Positions 59,049 through 64,000 of a DNA stretch of 64,000 nt are shown piece by piece. The position numbers were made by a program, and so were the translations under genes. The DNA comes from Vombatus ursinus. Taxonomy: Eukaryota > Chordata > Mammalia > Diprotodontia > Vombatidae. Position 1 is the first letter of the stretch. Each line of letters starts with the position of its first letter. The notes under the pieces are model-generated. The model was not told the DNA's origin, did no database searches, and was given only the letters and a program-made list of their open reading frames with translations. The stretch spans positions 19,683,162-19,747,161 of the forward strand of contig NW_020954562.1 of assembly GCF_900497805.2 (NCBI RefSeq). Reading direction: 5' to 3'.

Positions 59049-59630
59049 GTGTGTTTGTGTGTATGGTTATGATGCATATGTATTTGTATGTATAGGCATA
59101 TATGTATACATCCGTATATATATACATATATTCATAGCAGCTTTTTTTTAGTGGCAAATAACTGGAAATTACGGGGCAACTGATCAATTGTGGTACCAAT
59201 TAATAAATTGTATGAATGTAATAGAATATCATTTCAACATAAAAAATTGTAAAAGAGATGGTTTCAGAGAAAAAAGTGGGGAGATATTTTATGAATTGAT
59301 GCAGAGTGAGGAGGTCCAGGAAAACAATTTATATAATAACAACTTTGAAAAGATAAATAATTTTGAAAGATATAAGAACACAGATCAATTCAATGACCAA
59401 CTATAATTTCAGAAGCTTAAAGATGAAGAATGCTGTCCTGCTCTGGGAAGTGAGTTGATAGACACAAGAAGCACAATGAGACATATGTTTTATATTATTG
59501 ATGGAGAAATATGTTTTGTGTGACATGAATATTATTGCAAGGACTTTTTTTTTCTTTTTTAAATGAGGGGCAACATGAGAGAAAATAAATTGTGAATTGA
59601 AAATAAATGATAAAAAAAATAGAATCCTAA
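58686..59630 (+). mobile_element. Sense 3' part of the same old L1, ORF2 C-terminus to A-tail
   Basis: 'tagagaaattcaaatggcag', 'gatctagccattctgg', 'caaataactggaaattacgg', then a degraded 3' UTR and AATAAATGATAAAAAAAATAG end. A (CA)n tract with TG/TATG-rich sequence (59015-59135) has grown in the middle. Confidence 0.75.
59015..59045. repeat. (CA)n microsatellite, able to pair with the GTGTG run that follows
   Basis: About 15 CA units, then 'gaggtgtgtttgtgtgtat', giving a potential stem. It sits where other L1 copies carry a short CACATGTACA-like motif. Confidence 0.9.
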
Positions 59631-59664
59631 AACATTCTTGATGAGCTTCATTTCTTGTGTCCTC

Positions 59665-59800
59665 ATTGAACATAATTTTAAACTCCTTGAGAATAGAGGA
59701 TATTTTGTTTTGTCTCTGTACTTGCAAAGCTCAGTACATTGCCTAGCACATAGCAGACACTTAAGAGATAAATAAGAAATACTTGTTGATTTATTTAGAT
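59665..59800 (+). mobile_element. L2 3'-end fragment
   Basis: 'ttaaactccttgagaataga', 'tgcctagcacatagcagaca' and 'aagaaatacttgttgattta'. Confidence 0.8.
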
Positions 59801-60049
59801 ACAAAGAAACTAAAGAAAACAGAGCCCAAGATATGAGCAACATTAAACAAATCATATTACCTGAATCATAGCAGTTTTAACATGTAGTTACTGCTTTATC
59901 ACTAATAATTATGCTTTCCTTCTGGAAGAGGTACAGTAAAATGGTAGAAATAGGAAGAAGATTCTCTTTGTCAGGAATTCTTCACATCTGCATTAAACAT
60001 TTTCCTGAAGTACCACTGTCTCCTGGGCGAAACTAAGAAAGAACTAAAA
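59801..60049. other. Unassigned
   Basis: No recognised feature. Confidence 0.4.
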
Positions 60050-60125
60050 GAAGAATATAAGTTTCTTGAGGTCAGGGACTATTTTGTTTTTGTCTGTAAT
60101 ACAGTGCAGGGCACATAAGGAAATT
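60050..60125 (+). mobile_element. L2 3'-end fragment
   Basis: 'ataagtttcttgaggtcagg' and 'acagtgcagggcacataag'. Confidence 0.65.
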
Positions 60126-61857
60126 TCCCATTAAGCACAGTGGTCTCTTTCTTCAATCCTTTCAAGAACTACTTATTCCTAGAAGAGGCTATGCTAACAC
60201 CCAGGACTTTAAAACAACATGTATTTGCTTCACAAAGACCACTTCTCACAAGGCATTGAATCCTCTTTTCTTAATTAGATTCTCTCCAGCATTTTCCCAG
60301 ATCAGCCTGCATTCATACCCAGAGCCTTTTTGCTGAATGTTTCTTTAGAAAAATGATCCAACAAAATAGATGGCTGTTTTTGAATGTTTTGTAATACTTT
60401 TGGCAAGTAAATTATATAAATGTGCATGTAATAGTTCCTCTTGGTCTTCAAATAAATAGCAAAGATCTTTACTTTGAAATGGAATTCCATCGTTTGCATT
60501 TGTATGTATGTTATGGAGTAACAAGTGAAAATATCTCAATCATGAAGCAAAAATGAATAGCTTCAAAAAGATTTTTAACTGCATTATCTGGATACTTAAG
60601 ATGAAAGTGCCAGGATTTATCCAAGTATTCACATCATGTATCATTTCAAGCATAAATAAATCTAAAGTGCCATGTGAACACAGCCTCAATATCACATTTT
60701 TGTTGTCATCATGATAAAAGTAAATTCACTCTTGGTATGTGAGTGTATGAGGATGAGGATGAAAATCTATAGTCAAATATTCCAAACAATGAAGTTAATT
60801 TTATAAGGAATTTAATCAAGAAATAAATTATGTAAGGGGTACCACAAGAGTCATTTAAGTGGAAAGAAATCACCAGAGATTCAATTTTGCCATTTAATTG
60901 ACTAGTAGGTAAAATACTGCCCCTTCACCAATCGTACTTTCTGAGAGCAAAGTATCAGTTCTTAGTATATGGGCATTCTTCTGAGAACAATGTTCAGGGA
61001 ATCTGCTTTGGTTCCATTATTCACTACTCTACTTTGAATACATCAATCTTTTTACATGCAGAGAAAGAGAGACAAAATGTATTATATATGAGAAGTATTT
61101 TATGACTTGGAAGCAACTGTCACTCTGACATGATTCCTGAAAGGAAATCTACATCAGACTTTGTTTTGAAAAAATGACATGATGCCCTTATGGAATCAAC
61201 ATTTCTAAGTAAATCAAAAGAGTACTTAGATTAAAAAAAAAAAGAATCCAATCTCTTCTTGAATGTAAATCCCAATATTAGAGCTAGAAATTATCTTTTG
61301 CTTGAGCACTGGCAATTTTCTATTACAGTTTATTGGAACAGAATGGAAGGATAAGTTTACTGGATATTTGAGCTTGGGTAACTGCAAAATTCATGTAGAC
61401 TATGGCTGCAGGCAGTGGGGGATTCTTTCTAACCTTTATATGGGTTATGGGTTTTTATCTTTTGCCTTTATTAGGCAAGACATTATATAAAGGAATAAAA
61501 TTCTTGAACCACATATGAGTACTATATTGTAATATTTTTTTCCTGTTTTGGATCATTAGTATATTACATTTGAATTTCCCTTTCAGTCTTAGGACTTTAG
61601 GAATTCCTCCTCTGCAGCTGAAAATAGTCCCTTTCCTTTACCCAGGCTAATATTTGCAAACATCAGAATTTCCCAAAAGCAGACAGTCCACACAGCCAGC
61701 ATAGGAAATGAAGGCATGCTTTCTTGAAGATACGGCATATTAACTACACCCAATTACAGGTTTGGGGAGAGAGGATCAGTACAGGTGGAGTGATAAAGCA
61801 CAATGTGTTGTTACTACAGCATGCTTTTTTTTTAATTTGTGAAAAGATTGAAAGTGT
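60126..61857. other. Long repeat-poor stretch
   Basis: About 1.7 kb without a recognised repeat. Short frames on both strands (60-65 codons) lack motifs. Candidate place for conserved noncoding DNA. Confidence 0.45.
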
Positions 61858-62035
61858 TTTGTAGGAGAAATGATGCTGAATTTGGAATCATATCTTATTT
61901 CCACTATTTAATACCTATGTCACTTTGTGCCAGCTATTTAACTTCTCTTTACCTCATTTTTTTCCATATATAAAATGAAAGACTTGAACTTTATAAGCTC
62001 TAAGGCCCCTTCATGCTCTAAATCTAGAACACTCT
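61858..62035 (+). mobile_element. MIR-like SINE with CR1-like 3' end
   Basis: 'gctgaatttggaatcatatc', 'ctatttaacttctctttacc', 'gccccttcatgctctaaatc'. Opposite orientation of the copy at 56.3 kb. Confidence 0.7.
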
Positions 62036-62289
62036 GAGAGAATACTAGTCATTTCCTTCAGATTAAATGCCCTTTCCCTGCCCACCCTCTTTGAAAGTGA
62101 GAACTGATGATGTAGCCATACAGGAGGTGCTATACTATGAGCCTGTGAAGCTGTAGGATCTACACTGTAGGAATTACCTCATACTTGGACCAGTGATCCA
62201 TCACCTTGAAGTAGGGAATTACTCAGAAAGGCAGTAGTTGAGAACAAGTAAGTAGACTCAGTCACTATAGGGTTGTGTCTCTACTCATC
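62036..62289. other. Unassigned
   Basis: No recognised feature. Confidence 0.4.
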
Positions 62290-62545
62290 TTGGCTAATCT
62301 TGGCAGCACAGACTAATGGATAGAGAGCTGGCCTGGAAACAAGGAAGGACTACTTTCACATCTTGCTTCTGACACATACTGCCTGCATTACACTTGGCAA
62401 GTCTCTTACACTCTTAGTGCTCTGGCCTGCTCTCTAAACCTGGGCTGCTCTCTGAGATTATATAAAAGTTTCAGAAAATGTACTGATCTCCATTGGTAAA
62501 GAGAACTTTCACCTGAAATTCCCCTGTACCAATGAAACCACTGGT
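62290..62545 (+). mobile_element. MIR-like tRNA-derived SINE (WSINE/THER1 type), nearly complete
   Basis: Head 'actaatggatagagagctgg', middle 'cttctgacacatactgcctg', 3' end 'ttggtaaagagaactttcac' and 'gtaccaatgaaaccactgg'. It is the best copy of this family here. Confidence 0.75.
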
Positions 62546-62550
62546 TGTTG

Positions 62551-62621
62551 TTGTTTCTTCTTCTTCTTCTTCCTCCTCCTCCTTCTTCTTGTTATCATCA
62601 TCATCATCATCATCATCATCA
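62551..62621. repeat. Compound microsatellite (TTC)n-(TCC)n-(ATC)n
   Basis: Three adjoining triplet runs at the tail of the SINE. The minus-strand frame through it (poly-D/E) is low-complexity and not a gene. Confidence 0.97.
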
Positions 62622-62820
62622 AGTTTTGCACAGCACCTCATATTCTTCATCACATTTGCTCTTCAAATGATCTTGTGAAGTTGATGCTATCATTCTCCCC
62701 ATTTTAAAACTGAGGAAACTGAGATTGCAAATGGTTAAATGACTTGCTTAGGGTAACCTAGGTTTAAAAACCAAGCTTTGCTGACTCTGAGTCTGGTACT
62801 TTTTTCATTACATGATGGGA
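62622..62820 (-). mobile_element. MIR/THER1-type SINE, antisense
   Basis: 'ctccccattttaaaactgag', 'atgacttgcttagggtaacc' and 'gactctgagtctggtact' form the reversed core and head. Confidence 0.8.
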
Positions 62821-64000
62821 CTATATATTTTGGGAGGGTTCAAGGAAAATGCTGCTGTTTCTATCCCACAGAAATAAGTAAACAAATACAAACTGAGGCC
62901 CTGCTTGTACACACTGTATGTGCCCTTGAGTTGCCTTGATGTCAGTGAATCTCAAAGGAAATAATACCACACATAGAAGAATAGAGAAGCAGTGAATATC
63001 TTGGAAAAGGAATTAGGATAAGACGCAGGTTTTTGCATAATCGTCCTTTCATTCTAGGTTTTCAAAACATCCATAATGAATCCTGTAAAGTATCAAGTAA
63101 TTCTGAAGCATCACATTTCATTGCAAAGGTGTTCTTAAAAGACTTGAAAATAACTCAAATTGGATGAAATGCAGCCTCGGGTTCCTATAGGGACCAATTA
63201 CAAATAAATAACCTCATTAGAGCTGTAAATGCTTATTAAGGATGTCAGATCAGGAACTATCCCACAAGAAAGCACAGGTGTACACAGTTGCTACTGTTGT
63301 TCAGTATCATTTAAATTTGGCACACTATTTGAAGTATTTTATAGGAATATGTATCCAATATGTGAGCCTTATGACCCAATAATAAGAAGAGAAGTGGTTA
63401 TGTGTTGAAATTTCTCCTTTACCTGCATGTTACATTCTATTTTCCTACCCTGACTCTTTTTTTATCCCCCTCCTTTCCTCCCTTCTATGCTTTCCCCCTC
63501 CTTCTGCTTTTCCATCTCCATTTACAAACTCATCTATTGCTCTCTCAAATTCATTGATGTGAATGCATTGCTCCAGTGGTTCTTCTATAATTTATTCCAT
63601 ATCTGCTCTCAAATTTTTTTGTTTAAGTGGATGAGGTTTATTTCCTTCTCCTTTAATTTCCCCCTGCCTTTGGTTTTTAAAACTAGAATTCAGTAACAAG
63701 GGCAAGGGGATAGAAACCTGAGACAATTGCCCATAAATTGCAAAGTCCAGTTGACATTAATGACATGGTTTCAGTGAAAATCAAAATAAACAAAACAATC
63801 TCTATATGGGTAATAGGCCAGAAAAGAAGAAAATAACCACCAAGAAATGCTCTATCTATGATTCAAATTATGCTCTTACCCTTGAAGAGTGAATTCGCCT
63901 CAGCTGGATAAGGATGTTGAATCATTCACCAATCTTCATTACCAACATTATAAAATGAGTTTCCTAAATTTGACTCAATGCATTTATATTGGGCTTACAA
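62821..64000. other. Repeat-poor end of window
   Basis: No named repeat. 63420-63500 is C/T-rich. The segment around 63165-63250 looks like vertebrate conserved noncoding DNA (balanced composition, ATTA cores), a judgement by eye only. Confidence 0.4.

Noticed and set aside
59015-59135. Possible Z-DNA or promoter element at CA/TG tract
   Set aside because: The tract lies inside an old L1 ORF2 fragment and has the look of ordinary microsatellite growth.
62471-62653. Minus-strand frame with poly-D and poly-E
   Set aside because: Translation of triplet microsatellites at a SINE tail.

Overview
The window looks like a piece of a marsupial nuclear chromosome, most likely an opossum such as Monodelphis. 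The base composition is AT-rich, and nearly every recognisable element belongs to the marsupial repeat set: L1 and ORF1-only L1 (HAL1-type) LINEs, old L2, CR1/L3 and RTE LINEs, tRNA-derived SINEs of MAR1 and SINE1_MD type, MIR/THER1-type SINEs, and scraps of hAT and mariner DNA transposons. Family names come from memory of the families, not from a database search. I find no host protein-coding gene, no structural RNA gene and no CRISPR. I recognised no LTR or retrovirus copy. The window reads as intergenic or deep-intronic DNA, and the longer open frames sit inside LINEs or microsatellites.

Layout. 1-5.6 kb: an old antisense L1, L2, CR1, MAR1 and RTE scraps. 5.6-10.6 kb: an old antisense L1 split by a nearly complete HAL1 (HAL1-A). 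10.6-15.1 kb: MIR/THER1-type SINEs and an L2. 15.2-16.8 kb: a CR1/L3 remnant split by two MAR1 SINEs that both have visible target-site duplications. 17-22.5 kb: L2, an L1 reverse-transcriptase fragment, microsatellites and a hAT end. 23.2-25.5 kb and 27-30.3 kb: two L1 copies that both lack the middle of ORF2; the second has a perfect 12-bp target-site duplication. 31.4-34.6 kb: a mariner end, then an L1 5' half with a truncated L1 inserted cleanly in ORF1. 35.5-43 kb: L2, MIR, MAR1 and CR1 fragments plus a short element with about 52-bp inverted repeats. 43.0-53.5 kb: an L1 with its 5' UTR, carrying HAL1-B in ORF1 and an inverted, truncated HAL1-C in ORF2. 53.5-59.6 kb: old fragments, then an L1 inverted at its 5' side, as twin priming produces. 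59.6-64 kb: L2 and MIR fragments and the longest repeat-poor stretches.

The most interesting material is the HAL1 group: three copies with ORF1 but no ORF2. They have a composite 3' region that looks like a partial tandem duplication of L1 spacer plus 3' UTR. Two of them have an open frame upstream of ORF1, intact for 128 codons in HAL1-B. Such elements would have to borrow L1 reverse transcriptase, and two of the three lie inside the same L1. All coordinates of old repeats are approximate, because boundaries were judged by eye.
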